DNA of 64,000 bases, from assembly GCA_019419455.1 (NCBI GenBank), contig DXZW01000044.1, positions 84,549-148,548 of the forward strand, read 5' to 3'. Each line of letters begins with the position of its first letter. The stretch's first letter is position 1. The notes beneath the pieces were generated by a model. That model did not search any database. It saw nothing but the letters and a program-made list of their open reading frames with translations, and was not told where the DNA came from. Positions 26,582 through 34,526 of this stretch are shown piece after piece. A program made the position numbers and the translations under genes. This DNA is from Collinsella sp. (lineage in GTDB: Bacteria > Actinomycetota > Coriobacteriia > Coriobacteriales > Coriobacteriaceae).

Positions 26582-26607
26582 AGCCGGGGCCTTTTGTTTG
26601 GAGCGGA
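26582..26607 (+). repeat. 26-bp direct repeat, copy 2
   Basis: Identical to 24833-24858. Here the left half of the terminator hairpin is absent, so this copy is not a functional terminator. A TCCCGGAATT word follows both copies at similar distance. Confidence 0.8.
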
Positions 26608-26675
26608 GGCAGCATCCCGGAATTCAGGCAATCCGGTGGTCAGGGGTTGAGCGAGCGTTGCGCTAAGGATGCCAA

Positions 26676-26790
26676 GCGTAAAACCTTCAATGAAAATAGC
26701 GTAAAAACTGCATCTGCCATGGCGTAAAAACTACATTGAATGTAGCGTAAAATCAGCATTGAGAATGGCGTAATTTCGCATATCGCGTGA
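26676..26790. repeat. five iteron-like 23-bp direct repeats
   Basis: GCGTAA starts at 26676, 26699, 26722, 26745 and 26768, each exactly 23 bases after the last. Copies 1-4 share GCGTAAAA, and a CATTGA-like word occupies the middle; copy 5 is the most diverged. The array ends 20 bases before the GTG of the second ATPase gene. Exact spacing of about two helical turns is typical of protein-binding iterons or operators. Confidence 0.85.
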
Positions 26791-26809
26791 TAGAGAGGGA
26801 CGGCCGTCT

Positions 26810-28105
26810 GTGGATGCACCAAAGAGATTGACCCAAAAGGGATATAGACCCCGGCTCATAGAGGAGCGCCTCGACACCCTTATGCGGGCGTTTGGCTGTG
26901 TGGAGATCAACGGCCCCAAATGGTGCGGCAAGACCTGGACGGCGCTCTCTCGCTCGGCGAGCGTCTCCAGGCTCGATGAGCCTGCGCAGCGCGCGGCGGC
27001 AGAGGTCGACCCAAGCCTGGCGCTCATCGGCGATGCGCCACACCTGGTCGATGAATGGCAGGAGGTGCCCGAGGTTTGGGATGCCGCCCGGCGCTTCGTG
27101 GACGCGAGCGGCAACGAACGCGGGACACTTTTGCTCACGGGCTCGACCGCGCTCAAAAGCGAGGAGCGCAGCCATGTTCGTCATTCCGGCACGGGTAGGA
27201 TCGCCCGTCTGTCAATGCGCCCCATGGCCCTGTGTGAGTCGGGCGACGGCGAGCCGCTCGTGTCACTGGCAAGCCTCTTTAAGGGCGAGGGTTTTGCCCC
27301 TCAGCATCGCGAGAACACGGTGGATGACGTCGCCCGCTGGTGCTGCAGGGGCGGTTGGCCTGCAAACCTTGGGCTTTCGGAAGAGCTTGCGCGAGAGACG
27401 GCAAGCCAGTACGTGCACTCGGTGCTCGACGTTAACGTGCTGGATGAGGGCATGTCGCCCGAGCTTGCACACGGCCTTTTGCGAGCTCTTGCCATGAACG
27501 AGAGCCAGGCCGTCACGTACAAGACGCTCATAAAGGACGCCTCGTACGGTGAGGCGGGCCCCGACGAGAGGACCATCGCTGCGTACTTGGACCTCTTCAA
27601 CAGGCTCAAGCTGACCGAGGACCTGTGCGGATGGGAGCCGCCCATGCGCTCGAAGGCCCGCGTTCGCGTGCGCCCCAAGCGCTACTTCTGTGACCCGTCA
27701 CTTGCGGCGGCGTTGCTGGGGGCTACCCCTGAGCGGCTGCTTGGCGATATGCAAACGCTAGGGATGCTCTTTGAGAACCTCGTTCTGCGCGACGTGCGCG
27801 TGTTCCTTTCCACCTACGGCGGTGTCGACAACAGCGTCCATTATTTCCGAGATGAGAAGGGCCTTGAGGTCGATCTGATCGTTGAGCACGACGGGCGCTG
27901 GGGAGCCATCGAGGTCAAGCTGAGTGATGCGAAAGCAGACGATGGAGCGAGAAATCTCAAGGCGCTGGAGAGGAAAGTGCTCTCCAATCCTGCCGCCCAG
28001 AATGCCGCGCCGGCGTTTTTGGCGGTCGTGGTTGGAAAGGGGAGCATTGCCTACACACGCGACGACGGCGTGGCGGTGATCCCCATGGCGGCACTTGGGG
28101 CGTAG
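26810..28105 (+). CDS. AAA ATPase of the DUF4143 type
   Basis: A 431-residue ATP-binding protein. Walker A reads GPKWCGKT at residues 35-42, Walker B is HLVDEWQEVP near 80, and LLLTGSTAL is the sensor-1-like strand. The C-terminal DUF4143 part shows CDPSLAAALLG, LGMLFENLVLRDV and a PD-(D/E)xK-like LEVDLIVEHDGRWGAIEVK. The GTG at 26810 is the likely start, with AGAGAGGGA upstream. DUF4143 ATPases are widespread in gut bacteria and of unknown role. Its promoter region is filled by the 23-bp array, which is a likely control element. Confidence 0.85.
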   Translation: MDAPKRLTQKGYRPRLIEERLDTLMRAFGCVEINGPKWCGKTWTALSRSASVSRLDEPAQRAAAEVDPSLALIGDAPHLVDEWQEVPEVWDAARRFVDASGNERGTLLLTGSTALKSEERSHVRHSGTGRIARLSMRPMALCESGDGEPLVSLASLFKGEGFAPQHRENTVDDVARWCCRGGWPANLGLSEELARETASQYVHSVLDVNVLDEGMSPELAHGLLRALAMNESQAVTYKTLIKDASYGEAGPDERTIAAYLDLFNRLKLTEDLCGWEPPMRSKARVRVRPKRYFCDPSLAAALLGATPERLLGDMQTLGMLFENLVLRDVRVFLSTYGGVDNSVHYFRDEKGLEVDLIVEHDGRWGAIEVKLSDAKADDGARNLKALERKVLSNPAAQNAAPAFLAVVVGKGSIAYTRDDGVAVIPMAALGA

Positions 28106-28355
28106 TGGTCTTGCGGGGCGTGCCGTGCTTCCTTTACCGAAAATCCATTTGGTAAACCAGATACTCGCGGATAGAATAAAGTCGACGGCAGCCCAAGTTC
28201 TGGAGAGCTGGGCAGCGCCGTTGCTTGGTCAAGAGGTCAGTGCCTTAATGGCAGCGACTTGTTATGCTTCGAATGCTGCTTGAGTGCCTCGGAAAGTTCG
28301 ATAAGCGCCGTGAAGAGCGAGACCAAAGCAACCAAGAGCTCTACGAGCTCTGATG

Positions 28356-28401
28356 GGCCCGGGATGACCTCTGATTCAAGTCACCGGGCCTAAATCTTTT
28401 T
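28356..28401 (+). terminator. terminator carrying a repeated 31-bp core, copy 1
   Basis: GGCCCGG (28356-28362) pairs with CCGGGCC (28384-28390), followed by TAAATCTTTTT. The 31 bases 28358-28388 match 32056-32086 at 30 positions. In 28106-28563 I see no other supportable gene; a start-less hydrophobic frame on the minus strand is discussed separately. Confidence 0.8.
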
Positions 28402-28563
28402 CATGCATTTGAATAGAGCGGGCGACTCTCTTGGGGCCGTCTGCATGGCGTGCGACCGGCGCATGGCATTGCGCTCCGCTTTCATGTCCGCACGAGCGTC
28501 TATCCTTACGGCAATGTAGCCGCCTATGTAGCAAGCGACAAGCAACGGAGAGAGGCCATAACC

Positions 28564-29298
28564 GTGTCAGCTGAAAAGACGCCGTGCGTCTCGGCTATCG
28601 ATACGACGAACTTTGCGCGCCAGATTGTGCTGGACTTTGAGTTTGCGCCGGTGCCAAAGCAGCGCCAGCGCCGTGGGCTGCGCAACGAGATTATCGAGGT
28701 CGGCGCCGTCAAGCTCGACTATCACGGCAACGTTATGGGCGAGTTCTCGCAGTTTGTGCAGACGGACTTTATCGAAGGCGTTGCGTTCCCTGTCCGCGAG
28801 CTTACGGGGATATCGGCCGTGGACACCGCGATGGCCGATCCGCTCTACGTGGTGATCAAAAGGCTCAGCGATTGGATCGGTCGCTACTCCGCCCAGATAG
28901 TTTGCTGGAGCGGGGCGGATCGTCGACAGCTTTTGACCGAGTGCCAGGCAAAGTACATCGACCTTGCCACATTTCCTACGGACTGGGCAGACCTGCAGGC
29001 GTTTTACACCTCGATCATGGACGTGGGCAGCCACGGTTGCGTCTCTTTGAGTGACGCGGCAACGTGGTTTGGCATCGAGTTTGACGAGTCGACGGGCCAC
29101 GCCCACAGCGCCCTTGCCGATGCGCGCGTGACCGCCAAGCTGCTCAAGCAGATGATGGACGGGGACTACCGCGTGAGCCCGCGCGCCCAGGAAGTTCGCC
29201 AGCGGTGGGGGATGGGCGAGCGAGCCCAGACGCGCCTTTCCGGCAAGTGCCCCGAGCTGGGCGACCTGCTGCTAAAGCTGAAGGCGGAGGGAAGGTAG
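28564..29298 (+). CDS. DEDDh-family 3'-5' exonuclease (DnaQ/KapD-like)
   Basis: A 244-residue exonuclease-fold protein. The first acidic pair is in IVLDFEF (Asp and Glu near residue 20), the second Asp lies near VCWSGADRRQL, and the C-terminal His-Asp block is HAHSALADARVTAKLL, completing a DEDDh active site. The start is taken as GTG at 28564 with GGAGAG about 12 bases upstream; an earlier GTG at 28450 would add 38 residues without homology. It precedes the large glycine-rich protein gene and shares with it flanking copies of the same terminator. Substrate could be RNA or DNA; closest types act on RNA ends. Confidence 0.8.
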   Translation: MSAEKTPCVSAIDTTNFARQIVLDFEFAPVPKQRQRRGLRNEIIEVGAVKLDYHGNVMGEFSQFVQTDFIEGVAFPVRELTGISAVDTAMADPLYVVIKRLSDWIGRYSAQIVCWSGADRRQLLTECQAKYIDLATFPTDWADLQAFYTSIMDVGSHGCVSLSDAATWFGIEFDESTGHAHSALADARVTAKLLKQMMDGDYRVSPRAQEVRQRWGMGERAQTRLSGKCPELGDLLLKLKAEGR

Positions 29299-29331
29299 GG
29301 GTGCTTATTTGGCGACAAGCAGAAGGAACGG

Positions 29332-29672
29332 TTGCGCGAGGGATTCCGGAATCAGCATCAGAGGGCTGTGCTTGAGATGCTATTCAAGGCCACACTGACA
29401 TCCGCTGAGACTAAGCAGGTCAAGAGCGTGGACATCGAGAAGGCATCTATTATCGAAGAACGACTTGCAAACATGATTCGCTGGATGGGCAGGCATAGAC
29501 CCGTGACGCTGCGCGCGTTATCGTGCACAATGAGGCATACGGGCTGCCAGTGGCGAACTATCCCGACGAGGTTCTGAGCAACTGCATCACCGAGATTTTC
29601 GAATACTTCTACGAAGAGGGATTTGGCGGCGTAGAGCAATCTGATTTTACGTGTTTGCAGGAGGAAGCCGGT
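29332..29672 (+). pseudogene. possible frameshifted short gene before the glycine-zipper protein
   Basis: One frame encodes 29332-29577 beginning MREGFRNQHQRAVLEM and reaching IEERLANMIRWMGRH near 29500. From about 29505 a different frame looks protein-like (DAARVIVHNEAYGLPVANYP, then EIFEYFYEEGF) and runs into the downstream gene's frame. The two parts could be halves of one gene joined by a frameshift, or a 5' part of the next gene. I cannot identify a family. The strong ribosome site at 29659-29666 favours a separate start at 29673. Confidence 0.35.
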
Positions 29673-32036
29673 ATGGCAGACGAACTTGTTTTTAGTGGTG
29701 GCGAGATAGTCTACACCATGCCTCAACTGCCCAAAGTTGCATCTGCGCCGCTGAACGGTAGCGCCGTACTGGTTGGTTTTAAGGACGCTCCCGATGGAGA
29801 GGAGGTCCTCTTTGATTTTGACCCTCGGGCTGAAAAGGCTACGAAGCTCGACTATGAACTTGCAGCCGTTAGCGGGCTCCTTACGGGCGCGTTGAATATC
29901 CTTTGGCAGAAAGACTTCAACCTAGAGGGTGCCAAAGAGTGGGGCGACGAGAAGGTTGGCAAATTCGTTCTTACGATTGCCAAGTCTGCGGGTATGACAA
30001 AGGCGGATGCAACTCTAGAAGACGCTATTCGCTTTCTAGAGAAAGAGTTTCCTCTTGCCGCGGACAAGCTGACTGCCGAGTTTGGCGGCGGGTTTCAACA
30101 TCATCTGCGGGATTTCTCGCACCACCCGAGCTTGGTTGGCCTTGCGTGTTCGATCCTTTCGCAATTCACGTGCAAAGGCTATGGTACCGATACAGCCGGC
30201 CGGTTTGTCGCCTTTGACCTGCCTGCCGCCGCCTTCGATCCCGACTGCCCTCTTATAGGTAGGAACGTTCCAGAGAAGATCGCGTTTGGCACTCTGTTCT
30301 GGGCGATGCATCTCGTGAGCGACATGGCGGGGTCTAGTTCAAACCCCGGTAAGGGGACGGGCATTCCCGGCGTCGTGCTGTCCCTGCTAAAGGAGCTCTC
30401 CTCCCTGCCTGTTTTTCAAGACATGCAGATTGCCTATAAGGGCGAGGATATTCGCATTCAGCAATGGATCTCAAAGCTGTTTAACGGAACGGCGTTCAAA
30501 ACCGAGGACGGCAAGCCCATTCGCTTCGACCTTCGGACGGAAGTCGGCCTTCTCGATCAAGCTTTAAGCCAGGTGCCGGCAGTCGTGGCCAACGAGGTTA
30601 TCGTTCGTTGTCTCTACATGCTTTCAAGGCTCAAGGCCGAGCTAGAACGTTGCGAAGTGAGCAAGGTTTCCGGCTTGCGCAAGCTCAAGGCTTTGCATTT
30701 CATGCCCTACAACAGCAGGGCCCTCACTCGCATGGTCACGGTTTCGAGCACTTCGTTCGTTTTGGCGAATCTGGCGACGGCGGCGGTCAGGGCGGGTATC
30801 GAATGCGAGGGGAACAAGGTCGTTTTCGCCCAGAAGTTCTTCTTGCGAATAAACTACGTTGGAGTTGGACGCCTTGCATTTGCCCTCCATGCCGACTGGG
30901 GCTATATGGCGGAGGAAATGTCCGAGGCTTGGGCTGAGCGCGCCAGGCGCCGCCAGGATATCTTCGATGGATTCCACTTTTATAGCCTAGATAAAGAAAC
31001 GACGAGGATTGCCTTCTCGCTGAAGCTTGCCGCCATCAACTACGACTGCGGGAACGAGAAGAACGAAGTGCGCAAAGGGCAAAAGAGGAGCTGGGCTCGC
31101 GCGTGGCAGGATTCGGTCGCGGATGGCCTAGGCATTGATGCAGATGGCTACTTTTTGAGCGAGGAAGATGCATACGGAGCCCTTGAGGCTATTTCGCGGC
31201 AGCGAGGCGGTAAGGTGCGCGCCCTGCTGGTTGCACAGGAGCTGGTTGAGTTTTGCCCCTATTCGCAGTTAGGAGATGAAGAGAAGAAGGAATACAAAGG
31301 TTTGAAGGAGAATGGGTCTTGGGTTAGAGATGAATTTCCCAAGAGACAAGACGCGGCTGATTTGGACGCCATACGTTCCCTCGAGAAGCGATGTAAGGCG
31401 CGCATTCGCGGGCTTTCAGGCGCGTTGCCAAAGTTTTTGGTGGGCGGAGCCATCACCGCGGTGGTGGCCGTGGGCACTGGAGGAGCTGCCGCGGTGGTCG
31501 CTCCAAATATCGCTGTCGGTATCTTTGGAGGCTCGTTTGTTGGCCTCCACGGAGCTGCGCTTGTCAATGCGAGTCTTGCCGCTGCTGGCGGCGGCGCCTT
31601 GGCCGCCGGCGGCATGGGCATGGCTGGCGGCACCGCTTTAATTGCTGGCGGCGGCGCTGCGCTTGGCCTTTTGGGTTCTGGCGGCGTTGCCCTGGCGGCG
31701 TCGATGGGGGAGGACTATGCTCAGTTCGTGCTCGTTGAATGCTCAAGGCTTCTCGCATTTCTTGATGTGGCAACTGACCGCTGCCCGCATGAGGGGGCCA
31801 TTTTGGTGCGGAAAGCAGCCGAGGCCGTGCAGCGCGGCATCGCTGGCATTGAAGAAGATGTCGAGAAGGAGAATGGAAAGGGAAATCGCAAGGATGGCAA
31901 GTTACTTAAGCAACTGAAGAAGGGTCTTGGGTATTTGACTTCGACCCTTAAGCAGATCGAGAAGATGCAGAGGCGCCTTGGCACCGACGGTGAGAGCGAG
32001 CCGCTCAACAGCTTGCCGGCATCAGATGATGAATAA
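29673..32036 (+). CDS. 787-residue protein with C-terminal glycine-zipper membrane region, unknown function
   Basis: No family is recognised. GGAGGAAGCCGGT right before the ATG at 29673 selects this start; the frame is open for 50 more codons upstream. Residues 1-580 look globular and soluble. Residues about 586-680 are an alanine/glycine-rich hydrophobic tract with repeated GG and small-residue spacing (for example GGMGMAGGTALIAGGG), like glycine-zipper membrane or pore-forming segments. The tail from about 730 is highly charged (KKGLGYLTSTLKQIEKMQRR) and probably coiled-coil. It follows a DEDDh exonuclease gene, and the pair is bracketed by copies of one terminator. An effector role in a defence system is possible but only inferred. 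Confidence 0.75.
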   Translation: MADELVFSGGEIVYTMPQLPKVASAPLNGSAVLVGFKDAPDGEEVLFDFDPRAEKATKLDYELAAVSGLLTGALNILWQKDFNLEGAKEWGDEKVGKFVLTIAKSAGMTKADATLEDAIRFLEKEFPLAADKLTAEFGGGFQHHLRDFSHHPSLVGLACSILSQFTCKGYGTDTAGRFVAFDLPAAAFDPDCPLIGRNVPEKIAFGTLFWAMHLVSDMAGSSSNPGKGTGIPGVVLSLLKELSSLPVFQDMQIAYKGEDIRIQQWISKLFNGTAFKTEDGKPIRFDLRTEVGLLDQALSQVPAVVANEVIVRCLYMLSRLKAELERCEVSKVSGLRKLKALHFMPYNSRALTRMVTVSSTSFVLANLATAAVRAGIECEGNKVVFAQKFFLRINYVGVGRLAFALHADWGYMAEEMSEAWAERARRRQDIFDGFHFYSLDKETTRIAFSLKLAAINYDCGNEKNEVRKGQKRSWARAWQDSVADGLGIDADGYFLSEEDAYGALEAISRQRGGKVRALLVAQELVEFCPYSQLGDEEKKEYKGLKENGSWVRDEFPKRQDAADLDAIRSLEKRCKARIRGLSGALPKFLVGGAITAVVAVGTGGAAAVVAPNIAVGIFGGSFVGLHGAALVNASLAAAGGGALAAGGMGMAGGTALIAGGGAALGLLGSGGVALAASMGEDYAQFVLVECSRLLAFLDVATDRCPHEGAILVRKAAEAVQRGIAGIEEDVEKENGKGNRKDGKLLKQLKKGLGYLTSTLKQIEKMQRRLGTDGESEPLNSLPASDDE

Positions 32037-32052
32037 GTACACTGCATATTGA

Positions 32053-32100
32053 TGACCCGGGATGACCACTGATTCAAGTCACCGGGGCTCATTTTGTTTT
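32053..32100 (+). terminator. terminator carrying the repeated 31-bp core, copy 2
   Basis: CCCGG (32056-32060) pairs with CCGGG (32082-32086), with TGA/TCA extending the stem, followed by ATTTTGTTTT. The core differs from the 28358 copy by one base. 32101-32340 holds no gene I can support. Confidence 0.75.
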
Positions 32101-32340
32101 AACGCAGACTCTATGCCGGTAAGCCTGCGTACGATGCCGCTTGTCGAGGCCAAGTATGGGGCGCTTGATATCACACGAATAATTACACTTGTTTAGTTGA
32201 GCTCTACACCAACTTTTTTGACACTACCCTCCTTGCGGGCACAATGGACTCTATCAGCGCACGCGGACAGAAATTAAGCGCCGCCTGCGAAATGACGTGC
32301 AAGCGACGCTTGATTACGCGGCAATTATTCGGCCTAAATC

Positions 32341-32417
32341 CGGAAAAGTGTCGAAATCGGCACCTCAAAAGTACGGAAAAGTGTCGAATCTGACGGTCTC
32401 AACATCCGGAAAAGTGT
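32341..32417. repeat. 33-bp-period direct repeats of CGGAAAAGTGT
   Basis: CGGAAAAGTGT starts at 32341, 32374 and 32407, exactly 33 bases apart; the first two continue TCGAA. The bases between are unrelated. The array lies between the convergent ends of the glycine-zipper gene and the membrane-anchored protein gene, so it is not placed as a promoter for either. Confidence 0.8.
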
Positions 32418-32486
32418 AATCGGATGACAAAACAGCACGTAAAAGCTGGTGCTACATGCGGACGCTTCAGCTGCCCCCAGCCCTCG

Positions 32487-33473
32487 CTACTCGTCGTCCT
32501 CGTCGTTGGGGTCGCCCTTGAGGGCGTTGATGTCCAGGTACTGGTTATCGTCCTCTTTTTGCTGGGTCTCCGACTCCGCTTGGGTGGGACCGCGGAACAG
32601 CTGGAATCCCTCAAACGCAATGACGCCGAGCAGGGCAATGACAATGGCGATAAAGGCAACCTTGACTGCCTGCGGAAATTCCGAGAAACGCAGCGCCTTT
32701 TCCTCGGCGTAATAATCGGCGAAGCGCTCTTCGCCCGTGCTTTTGGTATACACCGGCGCGGACGCGGCCTCCGGGTCATATTCCGGTGCAGGCGTGGCAG
32801 CGTACGGATCGTTGAGATAATCGCTCGATGCGGTGCCATAGTCCTCGGTCTCGATGCGACCGGTGCCAGCATAGCCATCGGAATAATCGGAATATGCCGC
32901 ACCGCCCTCATAGTCCGCGGCGCTCGTGTTAGCGGCAAAAAGCGGGTTAACTGGAACGTCGAGCGCCGGCATGCCGGTAGAGGTCTCATCCAGATCGGCT
33001 GCAGCCCAGGAATCGTAGGCAACCTGATGGGCAGCGGGCTCATCGAGCCTTGTGACCGGAGGCTTGCGTGCCGCAGGAACAGGCAACTGCTGGGCGCTGT
33101 ACATAACGGTGCTGTCGGCCGATTTGCCCCGCGTCGCTGCAGCGAGAAATGCCGCCGTCTCGGACGGGTCGCTTGCGGGTCGGGGAGCGGGCGTGGGCGC
33201 CGAAGTGGGTGCGGGCGTAGGCGCGGGCGTCGAAACAGGCGACTGCGCAGGAGTCGGCGCAGATGCGGGCTCAGGCGCAAGTGCGGGATTAGGGCTTGAC
33301 GGGCGAGCCCCGCCGCCCATGAGTTCGTCGGCGGTCCACGGGCGATCATCCATCACGTCGTCAAGGCTCAGCGAAAACAGGTCGTCTTCACCCTCATCGA
33401 ACATGCGGTGCACATGTCCATCAATTGCCGGAATCAATCCGCGACCGGTGCATGATGCCTTGCTCAACGCCAT
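32487..33473 (-). CDS. membrane-anchored Pro/Ala-rich protein, unknown function
   Basis: A 328-residue protein. After an N-terminal acidic section (DEGEDDLFSLSLDDVMDD) comes a Pro/Ala/Thr-rich linker with many PAP and TPAP units, then a Tyr/Asp-rich region, one membrane segment at about residues 270-294 (VAFIAIVIALLGVIAFEGF) and a short acidic tail ending DPNDEDDE. The ATG at 33473 with GGGTGG upstream is chosen over an earlier one that would add 32 unrelated residues. Topology is N-in or N-out undetermined. It may be an actinobacterial surface or division-associated protein; no family is recognised. Confidence 0.7.
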   Translation of the reverse strand: MALSKASCTGRGLIPAIDGHVHRMFDEGEDDLFSLSLDDVMDDRPWTADELMGGGARPSSPNPALAPEPASAPTPAQSPVSTPAPTPAPTSAPTPAPRPASDPSETAAFLAAATRGKSADSTVMYSAQQLPVPAARKPPVTRLDEPAAHQVAYDSWAAADLDETSTGMPALDVPVNPLFAANTSAADYEGGAAYSDYSDGYAGTGRIETEDYGTASSDYLNDPYAATPAPEYDPEAASAPVYTKSTGEERFADYYAEEKALRFSEFPQAVKVAFIAIVIALLGVIAFEGFQLFRGPTQAESETQQKEDDNQYLDINALKGDPNDEDDE

Positions 33474-33595
33474 TCTGTTCCACCCTTTCGAAATACCAAT
33501 GACATCGATTATATGGAACTTCCCAAGCAGCTCGGTCTTGGATTCATGCTTTCCAGAACTCGCGCCCAAAAAGGGGAGGGGTGCAGGCGCGCTGA

Positions 33596-34249
33596 CTATT
33601 TGTCGCCGGCCGCCGCCTTGGCCTCATTGAGGTAGCTATAGAAGCTGTATTTGGAGATGCTAAAGAACTCGCAGGCGCGCTCGCTCGACTTGGAAATGAG
33701 GAAGGCGCCGCGACGGTCGAGGTAACCAATGGCACGAATGCGCTCGTCTTTGGTCATGAGTGCCGCGGGCTTGCCCACAAACTGTTCGCACTCGTGCAGC
33801 AGGTCCTCGAGCAGGTCGCCGATGTTCTTGGTAATGGGCTCGGGCTCGGTATAGCCCGTGCCGCCGGTGCCGGTAAAGGCGTCGAGCGAACGCTCAAAAG
33901 CCTTCATAAGCGTAATGTCAAAGTTGATGCCCAAAATGCCGACGGGCTTGCCCTCGTCGTTGCGGATAAAGATGGTTGAGGACTTGAGCAGCTTGCCATC
34001 GGTGGTTTTAGTGAGGTACGGCTCGCGGTCGTGTACGTCGGTGCTGCCCTCGTGCATGGACTCAAACACGATATGGCTGGGGCCGTCACCCAGTTTGCGC
34101 CCGCTGACGTGGCCGTTTTCGATCACTACGATGGAGTGGTCCACGTCCTCGGTCTCCAGATCGTGGACGACGACTTCGCAGTTGGGGCCAAATTGGAGCG
34201 CCAGGCCGTGTGCAAGACGCTTATAGAACTCAATCTGTGCGGGGGTCAT
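33596..34249 (-). CDS. second YheO/DauR-like PAS-domain HTH regulator
   Basis: A 217-residue regulator like the one at 14362-15018. The YheO PAS part reads FGPNCEVVVHDLETEDVDHSIV and GHVSGRKLGDGP, and the C-terminal HTH is AFLISKSSERACEFFSISKYSFYSYL (landmarks only). AGGAAGG before the ATG at 34249 sets the start; the frame extends further upstream without homology. It is divergent from ygeX-ygeY-ygeW and probably controls them. Candidate operators with AACAAA/TTTGTT symmetry lie in the shared intergenic region. Confidence 0.85.
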   Translation of the reverse strand: MTPAQIEFYKRLAHGLALQFGPNCEVVVHDLETEDVDHSIVVIENGHVSGRKLGDGPSHIVFESMHEGSTDVHDREPYLTKTTDGKLLKSSTIFIRNDEGKPVGILGINFDITLMKAFERSLDAFTGTGGTGYTEPEPITKNIGDLLEDLLHECEQFVGKPAALMTKDERIRAIGYLDRRGAFLISKSSERACEFFSISKYSFYSYLNEAKAAAGDK

Positions 34250-34369
34250 GGGTGCCTTCCTAAAAATTAGTTTGGGCACACTTTGCCATAAACCACACCT
34301 GTTCGCAAACAAATACATAGACAGGCTAATTGGTGACCGTTCGGCGGCGAAAAGGTACCGATTACGGCA

Positions 34370-34437
34370 ACAAACAATTTGTTAGGTTTACCAATCAAAA
34401 AGTGTGATAGAACATTGCTAACAAACTTTTTGTTTGG
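34370..34437. promoter_or_regulatory. two CAAA/TTTG inverted repeats, candidate regulator sites upstream of ygeX
   Basis: AACAAA-CAA-TTTGTT occupies 34370-34384 and CAAAC-TTTTT-GTTTG occupies 34423-34437, 53 bases apart. TGTGATAGAAC between them can supply a -10 element. The position between a divergent YheO-type regulator and ygeX fits autoregulation and operon control. Confidence 0.5.
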
Positions 34438-34526
34438 CATCCACATAAAAGTTCAGCCGTGTGAATGGGATCGGGTTGGAACGCGTATGCGGGGGCCGGC
34501 AAGAGAGAACTTAAGGAGTTCACCGT

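Noticed and set aside
26676..26790. CRISPR or plasmid replication origin
   Set aside because: Units are 23 bases with no spacers and no Rep, Cas or partition gene nearby; kept as an iteron-like regulatory array.
32424..33299. 291-codon plus-strand frame opposite the Pro/Ala-rich protein
   Set aside because: Gly/Arg/Val low-complexity shadow of the PAP repeats on the other strand.
34250..34526. tRNA or other RNA gene between the YheO regulator and ygeX
   Set aside because: No cloverleaf or known RNA motif was visible; only small inverted repeats remain.
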